A stretch of DNA of 64,000 nt from JBCFBK01 sp038562555 (GTDB lineage: Bacteria > Bacteroidota > Bacteroidia > Bacteroidales > Prolixibacteraceae), in assembly GCA_038562555.1 (NCBI GenBank), contig JBCFBK010000012.1, positions 1-64,000 on the forward strand, in the 5' to 3' direction. The position numbers were made by a program, and so were the translations under genes. The notes beneath the pieces are model-generated. The model ran no database searches, was not told where the DNA came from, and was given only the letters and a program-made list of their open reading frames with translations. Shown here piece by piece: positions 17,614-26,111 of the stretch. Within the stretch, counting starts at the first letter, position 1. The number at the start of each line of letters is the position of its first letter.

Positions 17614-18384
17614 CTATTGACTGTCGATCCGTTCATCACGCATTTCCTTGTACTGCCTGTTGGCAAAGACAAATTCGCGGAGCTTCTGGTTGGTTGTGTG
17701 GAGTATTTCTGCTTTTGTTCCTTCCCACTCGGTTCTTCCTTCGCTGATGAACAAGACCTTATCACCGATTTCCATCACCGAATTCATGTCGTGCGTATTG
17801 ACGATGGTCGTGATATTCAGGTCCACAGTAATGCCGTGGATTAACTCGTCGATTACATTCGATGTTTCCGGATCGAGACCTGAATTCGGTTCGTCGCAAA
17901 ACAGGTATGGCGGGTTTAATGCAATAGCACGCGCAATGGCTACCCGTTTTTTCATACCTCCCGATATTTCGGAGGGGGAAAGCCTGTGGGCATCTTTTGC
18001 AATATTCACCCTGTCCAGACAGTAATCGACCCTTTTTTGTTTTTCTGCCGAAGATTGATTGGTGAACATGTCGAGGGGGAAACGGACATTTTCTTCGACC
18101 GAAAGCGAATCGAACAGTGCTCCGCCCTGAAAGACCATGCCCATTTCCTGGCGCAACACTTTGCGTTCCTGCTGCCTCATGGTTGTGAAATTCCGCTGAT
18201 CGTAATAAATATTTCCGCTGTCAATATCGAAGAGTCCGACAATGGATTTCAGCAGGACCGTTTTGCCGGAGCCGCTTCGGCCAATGATCAGATTGGTTTG
18301 ACCCTTAAGGAATTCGGTTGTGATGTCAATCAGAACCGGCTTTCCGTCAAATGATTTATATAAATTTTCTATCCTGATCATCAA
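17614..18384 (-). CDS. MlaF-like ABC transporter ATP-binding protein
   Basis: A 256-residue ATPase of the Mla/MCE (Ttg2A) class, which powers movement of phospholipids or related lipids across the envelope. Walker A is GRSGSGKT (35-42), the signature SGGMKKRVAIARA lies near residue 140 and Walker B is YLFCDEPNSGLD. The pair SGGM rather than SGGQ is characteristic of the MlaF branch. The start overlaps the stop of the upstream permease by 4 bp, showing one operon. No gene for an MCE-domain substrate-binding protein (MlaD) lies within view downstream, where the operon ends at a terminator. Confidence 0.92.
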   Translation of the reverse strand: MMIRIENLYKSFDGKPVLIDITTEFLKGQTNLIIGRSGSGKTVLLKSIVGLFDIDSGNIYYDQRNFTTMRQQERKVLRQEMGMVFQGGALFDSLSVEENVRFPLDMFTNQSSAEKQKRVDYCLDRVNIAKDAHRLSPSEISGGMKKRVAIARAIALNPPYLFCDEPNSGLDPETSNVIDELIHGITVDLNITTIVNTHDMNSVMEIGDKVLFISEGRTEWEGTKAEILHTTNQKLREFVFANRQYKEMRDERIDSQ

Positions 18385-19118
18385 AGAAGCAATTGAGTTA
18401 AAATTAAATCGAACACCAGGATCATAATGTTGGTATTTACAACAGCACGCGTACTGGCTGCGCCGACCTCAAAGGCGCCGCCTTCAACATAGTAACCGAA
18501 ATAGGCCGGGATTGTAGCCACCAGAAACCCAAAAAAAAGTGACTTTACCAATGCAAACGTTACGTAATAAGGAATAAACATATACTGAATTCCATTGATA
18601 TAATCGTTGGCTGTCACGGCTCCCACCGCCGGTCCCACGATCAGTCCTCCGATCAGTCCAAAAAAAATGCTTAACACAAATAAGAACGGGAAAATAAAGA
18701 CAACGGCGACTACTTTAGGCAGAATCAGGTAACTGGCCGGGTTGACGCCCATGATCTCGAGCGAATCGATCTGCTCGGTTACCCGCATGCTGCCGATTTC
18801 CGAAGCAATATTGGAACCGATTTTTCCGGCCATAATCAGGCCCATGATCGTCGATGAAAATTCAAGGATCAGGGTATCGCGGTTTCCCAAACCGATCAGA
18901 TGGCTGGGGAACAGCGGATTTTGAAGGTTGTAAGCCACCTGCAGGGTAATTATGCCGCCCATAAAAATGGAGATAATCACGACAATGCCTACCGAGTCGA
19001 TACCGAGGCTTTCTATTTCCTGGAACAGTTTGCGCAGATAAATACGTTTTCGTTCAGGCCGGCTGAAGACTTTGAATAAAAGACAAAAATAGCGGCCTAT
19101 ATGCGAAAAAAAATTCAT
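18381..19118 (-). CDS. MlaE-family ABC transporter permease
   Basis: A 245-residue inner-membrane permease of the MlaE/YrbE family. After an amphipathic N-terminus it has about five membrane segments (near 48-72, 95-110, 140-170, 180-215, 220-245). The family hallmark GKIGSNIASEIGSMRVTEQI (split here 118-137) with conserved Glu and the segment EIMGVNP follow. It partners the ATPase encoded next. The TSS would lie in the spacer toward manC, which also holds phrase repeats. Role inferred: lipid asymmetry or transport at the outer membrane. Confidence 0.92.
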   Translation of the reverse strand: MNFFSHIGRYFCLLFKVFSRPERKRIYLRKLFQEIESLGIDSVGIVVIISIFMGGIITLQVAYNLQNPLFPSHLIGLGNRDTLILEFSSTIMGLIMAGKIGSNIASEIGSMRVTEQIDSLEIMGVNPASYLILPKVVAVVFIFPFLFVLSIFFGLIGGLIVGPAVGAVTANDYINGIQYMFIPYYVTFALVKSLFFGFLVATIPAYFGYYVEGGAFEVGAASTRAVVNTNIMILVFDLILTQLLL

Positions 19119-19148
19119 AATTCCACTTTTTGATAAAGGTACAAAAAA

Positions 19149-19228
19149 TAGCCGTTAGCTGTTAGTCGTTAGCTTTTAGTTGTGAATAACCGGTTTCCTT
19201 TTTTTCCGTGTTCCGGTCTCCGGTCCCG
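19149..19228. repeat. Phrase repeat (TTAGC words, then TCCGGTCTCCGGT)
   Basis: The spacer holds TTAGC-type words (19149-19180), including GTTAGCTTTTAG shared with 10490-10501, followed by TTCCGGTCTCCGGT (19211-19224), which recurs exactly at 48847-48860. It lies between divergent genes, unlike most of the other blocks. Confidence 0.65.
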
Positions 19229-19277
19229 CATGTTGTGAAACCAGCGGAAACAGGATAAATTTCATTTTCAAATTAAT

Positions 19278-19285
19278 TATCTTTG
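19278..19285 (+). promoter_or_regulatory. Putative -7 element of manC promoter
   Basis: TATCTTTG matches TAnnTTTG 27 bases upstream of the manC ATG. The -33 element is not clear. Confidence 0.5.
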
Positions 19286-19312
19286 ATTTTGAAGTTCTAA
19301 AAACGGAAAAGT

Positions 19313-20401
19313 ATGAAGAATAATTATTGTGTGATTATGGCCGGAGGTATTGGGAGTCGTTTTTGGCCATTGAGTAAGAGCTCTATGCCGAAACAATTTC
19401 TGGATATCACCGGTACTGGTCGCACGTTAATACAAATGACTCTTGACCGGTTAAAGAAAGTCTGTCCCGTCGAAAATTTCATCGTCGTAACAAATGTGAA
19501 CTACAAGGAAGTCGTGCTGAGCCAGCTTCCCGAGTTACGTGAAGAACAGGTGCTGCTTGAACCGCTGCGCCGGAATACTGCTCCCTGTGTGGCCTATGCC
19601 TGTAATAAAATTAAGCTTCGTAATCCCGACGCCAATATTATTGTCGCACCTTCAGACCATCTGATTCTGCACGAAAAAGAGTTTTTGAACCAAATACAGG
19701 CAGGTCTGGAGTTCATCGCCGAGAATGATGCCCTTGTTACCCTTGGAATCACACCTCACCGTCCTGAAACCGCCTACGGCTATATTCAGATTAATGGTAA
19801 AATACCTTTCAAGAAGATGAACAACCTGTATAAGGTTAAAACATTTACAGAAAAGCCAAACCTTGAGATGGCCAACATTTTTCTTGAAAGCGGGGAGTTT
19901 TTCTGGAATGCAGGCATTTTTATCTGGCGCCTTCAAAGCATCCTGAATGCGTTTGAGACCTGGCTCCCGGATGTGGATGGGTTGTTTAAGCGGGGTGAAA
20001 AGCTTTACGGGACCGACGATGAGGTTTATTTCATCAACAAGACCTATTCCGAATGCCAAAATATTTCGATCGATTACGGCATCATGGAAAAAGCAGAGAA
20101 TGTTTATGTGCTATGTGCCGATTTTGGATGGAGCGATCTTGAGACATGGGGCGCCTTATACGAGACCATGTCGAAAGATGAACATGCTAATTCTGTAAAA
20201 GGGCAAAATGTAATGTTGTACAATACCCGGAATTGCCTGGTCAATATCCCTGATGATAAAATAGCTGTGCTTCAGGGCATGGATGGCTATATCGTTGTGG
20301 AATCCGAAAACACACTGCTTATTTGCCGGAAGGAAGATGAACAGCAAATCCGCCAGTTCGTGAACGACGTCCGCCTGCTGAAAGGCACGCAGTATGCATG
20401 A
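19313..20401 (+). CDS. manC: Mannose-1-phosphate guanylyltransferase
   Basis: Forms GDP-mannose from mannose 1-phosphate and GTP, feeding GDP-fucose and mannose-containing glycans. The 362-residue protein is the single-domain type without the phosphomannose isomerase domain. Its signature MAGGIGSRFWPLSKSSMPKQF (split: 9-29) is followed by the Rossmann-like nucleotidyltransferase core, with FTEKPNLEMA (sugar-phosphate binding) and WNAGIFIW near the middle, and FGWSDLETWG near residue 270. It appears to be a single-gene unit between divergent mla and convergent hydrolase genes. Confidence 0.95.
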   Translation: MKNNYCVIMAGGIGSRFWPLSKSSMPKQFLDITGTGRTLIQMTLDRLKKVCPVENFIVVTNVNYKEVVLSQLPELREEQVLLEPLRRNTAPCVAYACNKIKLRNPDANIIVAPSDHLILHEKEFLNQIQAGLEFIAENDALVTLGITPHRPETAYGYIQINGKIPFKKMNNLYKVKTFTEKPNLEMANIFLESGEFFWNAGIFIWRLQSILNAFETWLPDVDGLFKRGEKLYGTDDEVYFINKTYSECQNISIDYGIMEKAENVYVLCADFGWSDLETWGALYETMSKDEHANSVKGQNVMLYNTRNCLVNIPDDKIAVLQGMDGYIVVESENTLLICRKEDEQQIRQFVNDVRLLKGTQYA

Positions 20402-20485
20402 AAAACTTCTCCGGTCTAAGTTTCGATTTGAGAAAGTACCAACCTTGAGGTCATCGCACTAACAGCTATCGGCTGATACTCACCG

Positions 20486-21829
20486 CTATTCCAGGCTTGC
20501 CAGGATTTCCTTCAGCATTTGGTTGGTATCGAATTCGCCTTTTTTGGAATACCCGGTCCTGATGACGATCAGTTGTTTGGACGGAATGATAAAGATAAAC
20601 TGTCCGTCGTGCCCTTTGCACATATAGGTATCGCGGGGCGCATCGGGCTGATCGCCCGACAGGTTGAGCCAGGAAGAGGCTCCGTACCGGCCTTCTGATC
20701 CGGGCGCCGGCGATCGCGTATATGCCACCCAGCCGGCAGGCAGGACCTGCTCGCCAAGCCATTTCCCGTCATTCAGATAGAGTAGCGCAAAGCGGGCATA
20801 ATCGCGCATGGTGGCATACAGGTAGGAAGAACCGATAAATGTTCCCGACGCATCGGGTTCAAAAACAGCGCTTTTCATGCCGATCCTGTTGAACAGCGCC
20901 TGCCTGGGATAGCGGAGGTAATCAGCATCCGCGTTAAAGGAACGCCGGAGCATGAGGCTCACCAGGTTCGTCGTTCCCGACGAATAACTCCAGATTGTCC
21001 CGGCCGGATGTTCCATTGCTTTCTGGGCGGCATAATTCCCCATGTCGCCTTGCTTATGTAGCATGATGGTGACATCCGACAGGTTTCCGTAATCTTCGTT
21101 CCAGCTAAGTCCGCTGTTCATCTGCAAGAGATTGTTCAGGGTAATTTTGCGGCGGTCGTCTGCTTTCCATTCAGGGAGATCAAGGGGCTGATGAATGTTT
21201 ATTTTCCCTTCGCCGGCCCGCAGCCCAACCAGGGCGGAAGTGATGCTTTTGGCCATCGACCAGCTCAGGAAGCGGGTGTGACGGTCAAAATCGTCGCGGT
21301 ATACCTCAGCCACAGGCACGCCTTTATAAATGACCATCAGGGCAAAGGTTCCGAGATAGGGAAGCGAGTCTGCCATGACCCGACTGATCGTGAGGTCCAG
21401 TTTTCGGAGATCAATACCGGGTGGTATTGTTTCCTGTATCTGGTCGCCCATTGGCCACAGGACGGTATCGGGGTTTTCAGGGAGGGATGGCAGGATCGGA
21501 TAGCTTCTGTTCCGGATTTCTTCTTCCCGATAATCCTCAACCAGCGTGCAGCCATAACCTTCGAGGTAGATGGCTTTCGACTTTCCCCAAAGAAAGCGGC
21601 TGGTAACTTCTTTTCTTTCAAAGTCGACCGAATTATGGGTATAGGCAATAACCGAGAAATTCAGGTCTTCCGTTTCGAGCGATTCCTGGCTGCGTCCGGC
21701 AACAAACATGCCGGAGGCCAGGTTCTTTGCCGCATAACCTGTAATAACAGGCATAAGCATATTCAGGTAAATGATGCCGGCGGTGAGAATAAGCAGCAAG
21801 ATTGCCGGAATGATTCGTCTCTTCTTCAT
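20486..21829 (-). CDS. Beta-lactamase-family serine hydrolase, membrane anchored
   Basis: A 447-residue protein of the class C beta-lactamase/DD-peptidase fold. An uncleaved-looking membrane segment (about residues 5-23) places the catalytic domain in the periplasm. The nucleophile motif is SMAK in FLSWSMAKSITSALVG (about residues 191-206); the Tyr motif is YSSG in IWSYSSGTTNLVSL and a HDGQF/H-x-G element follows near the C-terminus (KGHDGQFIFIIPSKQ). Members include esterases, peptidases and carboxypeptidases and few are true beta-lactamases. It lies 117 bp downstream of the S46 peptidase gene on the same strand, with a terminator between. Confidence 0.88.
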   Translation of the reverse strand: MKKRRIIPAILLLILTAGIIYLNMLMPVITGYAAKNLASGMFVAGRSQESLETEDLNFSVIAYTHNSVDFERKEVTSRFLWGKSKAIYLEGYGCTLVEDYREEEIRNRSYPILPSLPENPDTVLWPMGDQIQETIPPGIDLRKLDLTISRVMADSLPYLGTFALMVIYKGVPVAEVYRDDFDRHTRFLSWSMAKSITSALVGLRAGEGKINIHQPLDLPEWKADDRRKITLNNLLQMNSGLSWNEDYGNLSDVTIMLHKQGDMGNYAAQKAMEHPAGTIWSYSSGTTNLVSLMLRRSFNADADYLRYPRQALFNRIGMKSAVFEPDASGTFIGSSYLYATMRDYARFALLYLNDGKWLGEQVLPAGWVAYTRSPAPGSEGRYGASSWLNLSGDQPDAPRDTYMCKGHDGQFIFIIPSKQLIVIRTGYSKKGEFDTNQMLKEILASLE

Positions 21830-21892
21830 GTTGAAGGATTTTGCGTATCCAAATATCGGAAAAAGATTACAGTTTTGGAGCGGGAATAAAAC

Positions 21893-21926
21893 AAGAAAGC
21901 AGGAATCTTCGCTGATCCCTGCTTTC
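21893..21926 (-). terminator. Terminator of the S46 peptidase gene
   Basis: On the minus strand GAAAGCAGG pairs with CCTGCTTTC around a 14-base loop, followed by TTGTTTT. It lies about 20 bases after the S46 stop codon. Confidence 0.7.
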
Positions 21927-21945
21927 CTGCCGATGCAAGAAGGCT

Positions 21946-24099
21946 TTATTTAACGATTGTCATTTCATCGATCAGATGGGTGGCTCCCGCAAACTTATCC
22001 ATGATCCATAACACAAAGCGGATATCGACCGAAATACATTTCTGCAATTCCGGCTCAAACGCGATATCACCGCTCATCGCCTCCCAGTTCCCGTCGAACG
22101 CGATACCGGTGAGTTCGCCTTTCCCGTTAATTACAGGACTTCCCGAATTTCCGCCGGTAATATCATTGTTGGTGGTAAAGCAAGTATGCAGGGTGCCGTC
22201 TTTGTCGGCGTAGTCGCCGTAATCTGCTGCGTAATACAATGTTTTAAGTTTTTCTGGCACGTCAAATTCGGTGTCTCCGGGAATTTCCTTTTCTATGTAA
22301 CCTTTAAGCGTGGTGAAATAATCGTATTCCACACCATCACGCGGAATATAATCGCCAACGGTTCCATAGGTCATGCGTAAGGTGGAATTGGCGTCGGGAT
22401 AAAATTTGCCGTCTTTATCCATTTCCATCAGTCCGGCCACAAACAGTTGATTTCCTCTCTGCAGTTCATCGGTATTCTGATTCATGATTTCGCCCACGGC
22501 CGTCAGTTCATTAAATATACTCGAAGCCGTCTGAAAAGCCGGGTCTTTTTCCAATACCTTCAGTTTGGGTTCATCCAAAAAATTCTTTAGGTTATCCGGA
22601 TCTGCAAAAATCGTGTTACTGAACATCTTTTCGGCAAATGCTGTAAAATCGCCTTTGTATTTTGACTTCACTTCTTTAAAGAATGAAGGGTGAAAAGCCG
22701 GATCAACATTCTTGCTGTAAAGGTCCATGAGTGCTGCGGCTATTTTCTGATCGGTGCCGGCATCGTAGTCTTTAAAGAATTCATCCAGTTCGGCTTTTAA
22801 CCGCTCCGTATTGGCTTTGATCCTTTCCTGATTGTCTCCGCTTTTCAGCGCTTCGTAAAGGCCTTTGGCACCGTAGCTGAAATAGAAAATTTCAGGCCCG
22901 CGCACCATCGATTCGATCAGGTATTCGTAAGCTTTTTCGTCATCGGTGACCTGATAGGCTTTTTCAATCAGGCCCAGCGCTTCTCCGTATTTCGCTTTTC
23001 TTTCTTCGTCCTGATTCACCCAGTCGGTAAACTTCTTCTCGATTGCTTTTTTCTTTTCGATCACGTTCAGGGCATCAAGGCCTTTATTCTGTCCGATGCT
23101 GTACTTGTGATAGTTCGAGCTGCGCGCATATTTGGAAGCATACTGAATAGTTGCTTTCTGGCTGCTGTTCATGTAATCTTTCATGATATCCTGCTTAACC
23201 GTGCGCACCTGGATCCGCACCGGGTTGGTAACGTTCATGGTGTAGTCTACGCCAAACGACGACTTATACCTGTTTGTGCTTCCCGGAAAGCCAAGTACCA
23301 TGGCAAAGTCGCCTTTTTCATATCCTTTTAACGAGATGGGCAGGTGGTGTTTCGGATGATAAGGTACATTTTCGGCGGCATAATCGGCCGGTTTTCCGTC
23401 GGGACTGCAATAGATGCGGAATACGCTGAAGTCGCCGGTATGACGGGGCCACATCCAGTTATCGGTGTCTCCTCCGAATTTGCCGATCGATTCCGGCGGC
23501 GTACCTACCAGGCGCACATCGCGGAAAGTTTCGTAAACAAAAAGATAATAGCGGTTTCCATTAAAAAGTGGCTGGACACGCGCGTCATAATGGTTATCTT
23601 TCGTTGCTTCTTTCTGAATTCCAAATGCAGCACGCTGAATCGCAGTTTCGAGCTCTTCGGCGTTTAATGATTTTACCGAATCGTTGAGTATCTGTGCGGT
23701 GACGTCTTCAATCCGGACCAGGAATGATGCTGTTTTTCCGGGGTTGGCTAACTCTTCTTCTCTTGTCTTTGCCCAGAACCCGTCGCGCAGGTAATCATGT
23801 TCCACTGAACTGTGCGCCTGAATCTCGCCAAAGCCGCAATGGTGGTTGGTCAGTAAAAGTCCGTCGGCCGATACCAGTTCGCCCGTACAGGAACCCCGGT
23901 CAAGGGCGACAACGGCATCTTTCAGGCTCGACCGGTTAATATTGTATATATCATCGGCACTGAGGTCACAACCCATCTGCTGCATATCGCTGATGTTCAG
24001 CTTTTGGATCAGCGATGGCAGCCACATACCCTCATCCGCCTTTGACTGACCGTGCAGTAGTAATCCCAGGATAGAGGCTGCGATAAAAATCTTGTTCAT
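21946..24099 (-). CDS. S46 family dipeptidyl peptidase, DPP7 subtype
   Basis: A 717-residue periplasmic/outer-envelope serine exopeptidase with a signal peptide (about 1-21). It removes dipeptides from peptide N-termini, a main step of peptide feeding in Bacteroidota. The chymotrypsin-fold elements are TNHHC (84-88), the Asp in HTGDFS and the nucleophile Ser652 in GGNSGSP. Eighteen residues after the Ser lies Gly670 in FDGNWEAMSGD. In the family this S1-pocket position is Gly in DPP7 (hydrophobic P1) and Arg in DPP11 (Asp/Glu P1), so DPP7-like specificity is predicted. The length matches the family. Confidence 0.95.
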   Translation of the reverse strand: MNKIFIAASILGLLLHGQSKADEGMWLPSLIQKLNISDMQQMGCDLSADDIYNINRSSLKDAVVALDRGSCTGELVSADGLLLTNHHCGFGEIQAHSSVEHDYLRDGFWAKTREEELANPGKTASFLVRIEDVTAQILNDSVKSLNAEELETAIQRAAFGIQKEATKDNHYDARVQPLFNGNRYYLFVYETFRDVRLVGTPPESIGKFGGDTDNWMWPRHTGDFSVFRIYCSPDGKPADYAAENVPYHPKHHLPISLKGYEKGDFAMVLGFPGSTNRYKSSFGVDYTMNVTNPVRIQVRTVKQDIMKDYMNSSQKATIQYASKYARSSNYHKYSIGQNKGLDALNVIEKKKAIEKKFTDWVNQDEERKAKYGEALGLIEKAYQVTDDEKAYEYLIESMVRGPEIFYFSYGAKGLYEALKSGDNQERIKANTERLKAELDEFFKDYDAGTDQKIAAALMDLYSKNVDPAFHPSFFKEVKSKYKGDFTAFAEKMFSNTIFADPDNLKNFLDEPKLKVLEKDPAFQTASSIFNELTAVGEIMNQNTDELQRGNQLFVAGLMEMDKDGKFYPDANSTLRMTYGTVGDYIPRDGVEYDYFTTLKGYIEKEIPGDTEFDVPEKLKTLYYAADYGDYADKDGTLHTCFTTNNDITGGNSGSPVINGKGELTGIAFDGNWEAMSGDIAFEPELQKCISVDIRFVLWIMDKFAGATHLIDEMTIVK

Positions 24100-24141
24100 T
24101 CTTTATCTCTTAGTTTAATAAATTAATAACGTAAAAAGCTG

Positions 24142-24149
24142 CAAAGATA
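24142..24149 (-). promoter_or_regulatory. Putative -7 element of S46 peptidase promoter
   Basis: On the minus strand TATCTTTG, followed by CAGC, matches TAnnTTTG 42 bases before the peptidase ATG. No -33 TTTG was found at the usual spacing. Confidence 0.55.
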
Positions 24150-24454
24150 AAGTTCTCCTTTATCCGTACATTTATTTTTTAATTTAAATTTCAATAATTT
24201 ACATCCTTGTTTCAATTCCCGGGCACATATTCCCGGTGCCATGGAACAATGAAAACGGTTCCGGATCTTCTTTAAAAAACGCCGGCTTGTTCGAGGCCGG
24301 GATTTCCTGCGATTACCTTATTTGTTAGCAGGGAAGGTCTTTCATTACGGGAATCCGGGATGAAAAAGAAGAAAAACTATAAAATAAATGATAATCAGCT
24401 GATTGCTAATATATATGGCATTTTCGCTGATGGATTCTTTTTTACATGAGTTTT

Positions 24455-24483
24455 TTTGCCCGCTCCAAAAATATCTATCTTTG
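24455..24483 (+). promoter_or_regulatory. Putative gltX promoter
   Basis: TTTG (24455-24458) and TATCTTTG (24476-24483) are separated by 17 bp and match the -33/-7 consensus. A start of transcription about 7 bases later would lie just upstream of the ATG at 24507, supporting that ATG rather than the upstream in-frame TTG at 24456, which falls inside the promoter. Confidence 0.65.
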
Positions 24484-24506
24484 AACTCAAATTGAAAGAC
24501 ACAACG

Positions 24507-26030
24507 ATGGAACAAAAAGTGAGGGTGCGTTTTGCCCCAAGTCCGACAGGCCCGCTTCACATGGGCGGTGTCAGGACCGCCTTGTTTAACTACCTTTTCG
24601 CCAGAAAGCACGGTGGTGAATTTTTATTGCGGATAGAAGATACTGACCAAACCCGCTACGTTCCCGGAGCGGAGGAATATATTGCTGAATCGTTAACCTG
24701 GTGCGGATTGATTCCTGACGAAGGCGTGGGTTTCGGAGGGAAGTTTGGGCCGTACCGGCAAAGCGAACGTAAGGACCTTTATAAAGGCTACGTCGACCAG
24801 CTTGTTGAAAGTAAAAATGCCTATTATGCTTTCGACACGCCTGAAGAACTTGACGCATTGCGTTCGGAAGCGGAGATGAACCAAACGGTGTTTTCGTACG
24901 ATATACATACCCGGCTTAAGCTGAAGAATTCGTTGACCTTGCCGGAAGAAGAGGTCAACCGGCGGATTGCAAACGGTGAAGCCTGGGTGATTCGCTTTAA
25001 GATGCCTGAGCACACCGATGTTATCGAGGAGGATCTGATCCGTGGAGAGGTGAAATTTAACACTGCTCAGCTTGATGATAAGGTGCTTTATAAAGCCGAC
25101 GGTATGCCCACCTATCACATGGCCAACGTGGTGGATGATCATCTGATGCAAATTACCCATGTGATCCGCGGCGAAGAATGGCTATCGTCGATGCCATTGC
25201 ACATTTTACTATACCGGGCGCTGGGATGGGGTGAGAACCGTCCGCGCTTTGCTCACCTTCCGCTTATCCTGAAGCCTACAGGAAAAGGAAAATTGAGCAA
25301 ACGCGACGGCGACAAGATGGGTTTCCCGGTCTTCCCGCTGCAGTGGACTGATCCGGTTTCCGGTGAAATTTCACGGGGTTACCGGGAAGACGATTATTTT
25401 CCGGAGGCTTTCATCAACATGTTGGCTTTGCTTGGCTGGAATGCCGGAACGGAGCAGGAGATTTTTACGATCCAGGAGCTTATTGACAGTTTCAGCCTCG
25501 GGCGGGTGGTGAAATCGGGCGCACGTTTTGATCCGGAAAAGGCCAAATGGTTTAACCGGCACTATCTGCAACAGAAAAATGATGCAGAACTGGCAAAGCT
25601 GTTTAAAAAACAGTTGGAGGAAAAACAGCTGTTTACAGACGACGATAAACTAACCCGGATTGTCGGACTAATCAAGGATCGTTGCACATTTGCTTCGGAG
25701 CTCTGGGAACATGGATTTTATTTTTTCACAGCTCCCGACAGCTACGATGAAAAAACGATCAGCAAAAAGTGGAAAGAAGATACCTCTGAAAAACTGCAGG
25801 CGATCGCCGGATTTTTTAAAGGCCTGTCATCCTGGGATGCCGAATCGATTAAAGAAGCGTTTTCTGAATTTATGAACAGCAGGGAATGGAATTTCGGCAT
25901 GGTCATGGTCCCGATCCGGCTGGCTCTGGTTGGCAGCAGTCAGGGAATCGACCTTTTTGTGATTCTTGAACTGATCGGGAAGGAAGAAACAGTCAGACGT
26001 ATGGAACGGGCCGTTGCTGAAATCCACTGA
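24507..26030 (+). CDS. gltX: Glutamyl-tRNA synthetase
   Basis: Class I aminoacyl-tRNA synthetase charging tRNA-Glu, 507 residues from the chosen ATG. The start of the protein reads RVRFAPSPTGPLHMGG with the HIGH-type motif HMGG at 18-21; the KMSKS counterpart is KLSKRDG in the middle. The RIEDTDQTR segment is the glutamate and ATP pocket. The C-terminal alpha-helical anticodon-binding part is complete. An upstream in-frame TTG gives 17 extra residues but overlaps the promoter. It is probably monocistronic and convergent with a hypothetical gene across a structured inverted repeat. Confidence 0.97.
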   Translation: MEQKVRVRFAPSPTGPLHMGGVRTALFNYLFARKHGGEFLLRIEDTDQTRYVPGAEEYIAESLTWCGLIPDEGVGFGGKFGPYRQSERKDLYKGYVDQLVESKNAYYAFDTPEELDALRSEAEMNQTVFSYDIHTRLKLKNSLTLPEEEVNRRIANGEAWVIRFKMPEHTDVIEEDLIRGEVKFNTAQLDDKVLYKADGMPTYHMANVVDDHLMQITHVIRGEEWLSSMPLHILLYRALGWGENRPRFAHLPLILKPTGKGKLSKRDGDKMGFPVFPLQWTDPVSGEISRGYREDDYFPEAFINMLALLGWNAGTEQEIFTIQELIDSFSLGRVVKSGARFDPEKAKWFNRHYLQQKNDAELAKLFKKQLEEKQLFTDDDKLTRIVGLIKDRCTFASELWEHGFYFFTAPDSYDEKTISKKWKEDTSEKLQAIAGFFKGLSSWDAESIKEAFSEFMNSREWNFGMVMVPIRLALVGSSQGIDLFVILELIGKEETVRRMERAVAEIH

Positions 26031-26033
26031 TAA

Positions 26034-26105
26034 AATACCCGTCATTGGGAAGGCTAACGAAGCATACGACCAAACCAGTTGCTTCTCTTCCTGATGACGG
26101 GTATT
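26034..26105. other. Large structured inverted repeat between convergent genes
   Basis: AATACCCGTCAT (26034-26045) is a perfect 12-bp complement of ATGACGGGTATT (26094-26105). Within the 48-base interval GGAAG/CTTCC and GAAGC/GCTTC can extend the stem. No U-tract follows on either strand, so it is not a classical intrinsic terminator, though it may end both transcripts or be processed RNA. Confidence 0.6.
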
Positions 26106-26111
26106 AACCAC

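Larger units (their letters stand above)
24100..24506. other. Divergent spacer, S46 peptidase / gltX (407 bp)
   Basis: No gene is apparent. The region has a minus-strand promoter element near the peptidase and a plus-strand promoter just before gltX. The middle has a C/G-rich stretch (24215-24310) with two partial palindromes around CCCGGG and CCGGC/GCCGG, without a T-tract; no function is assigned. Confidence 0.6.

Noticed and set aside
24215..24310. Partial palindromes in the S46/gltX spacer as a small RNA or terminator.
   Set aside because: Arms are only 5-6 bp, no T-tract follows, and no transcript direction fits.
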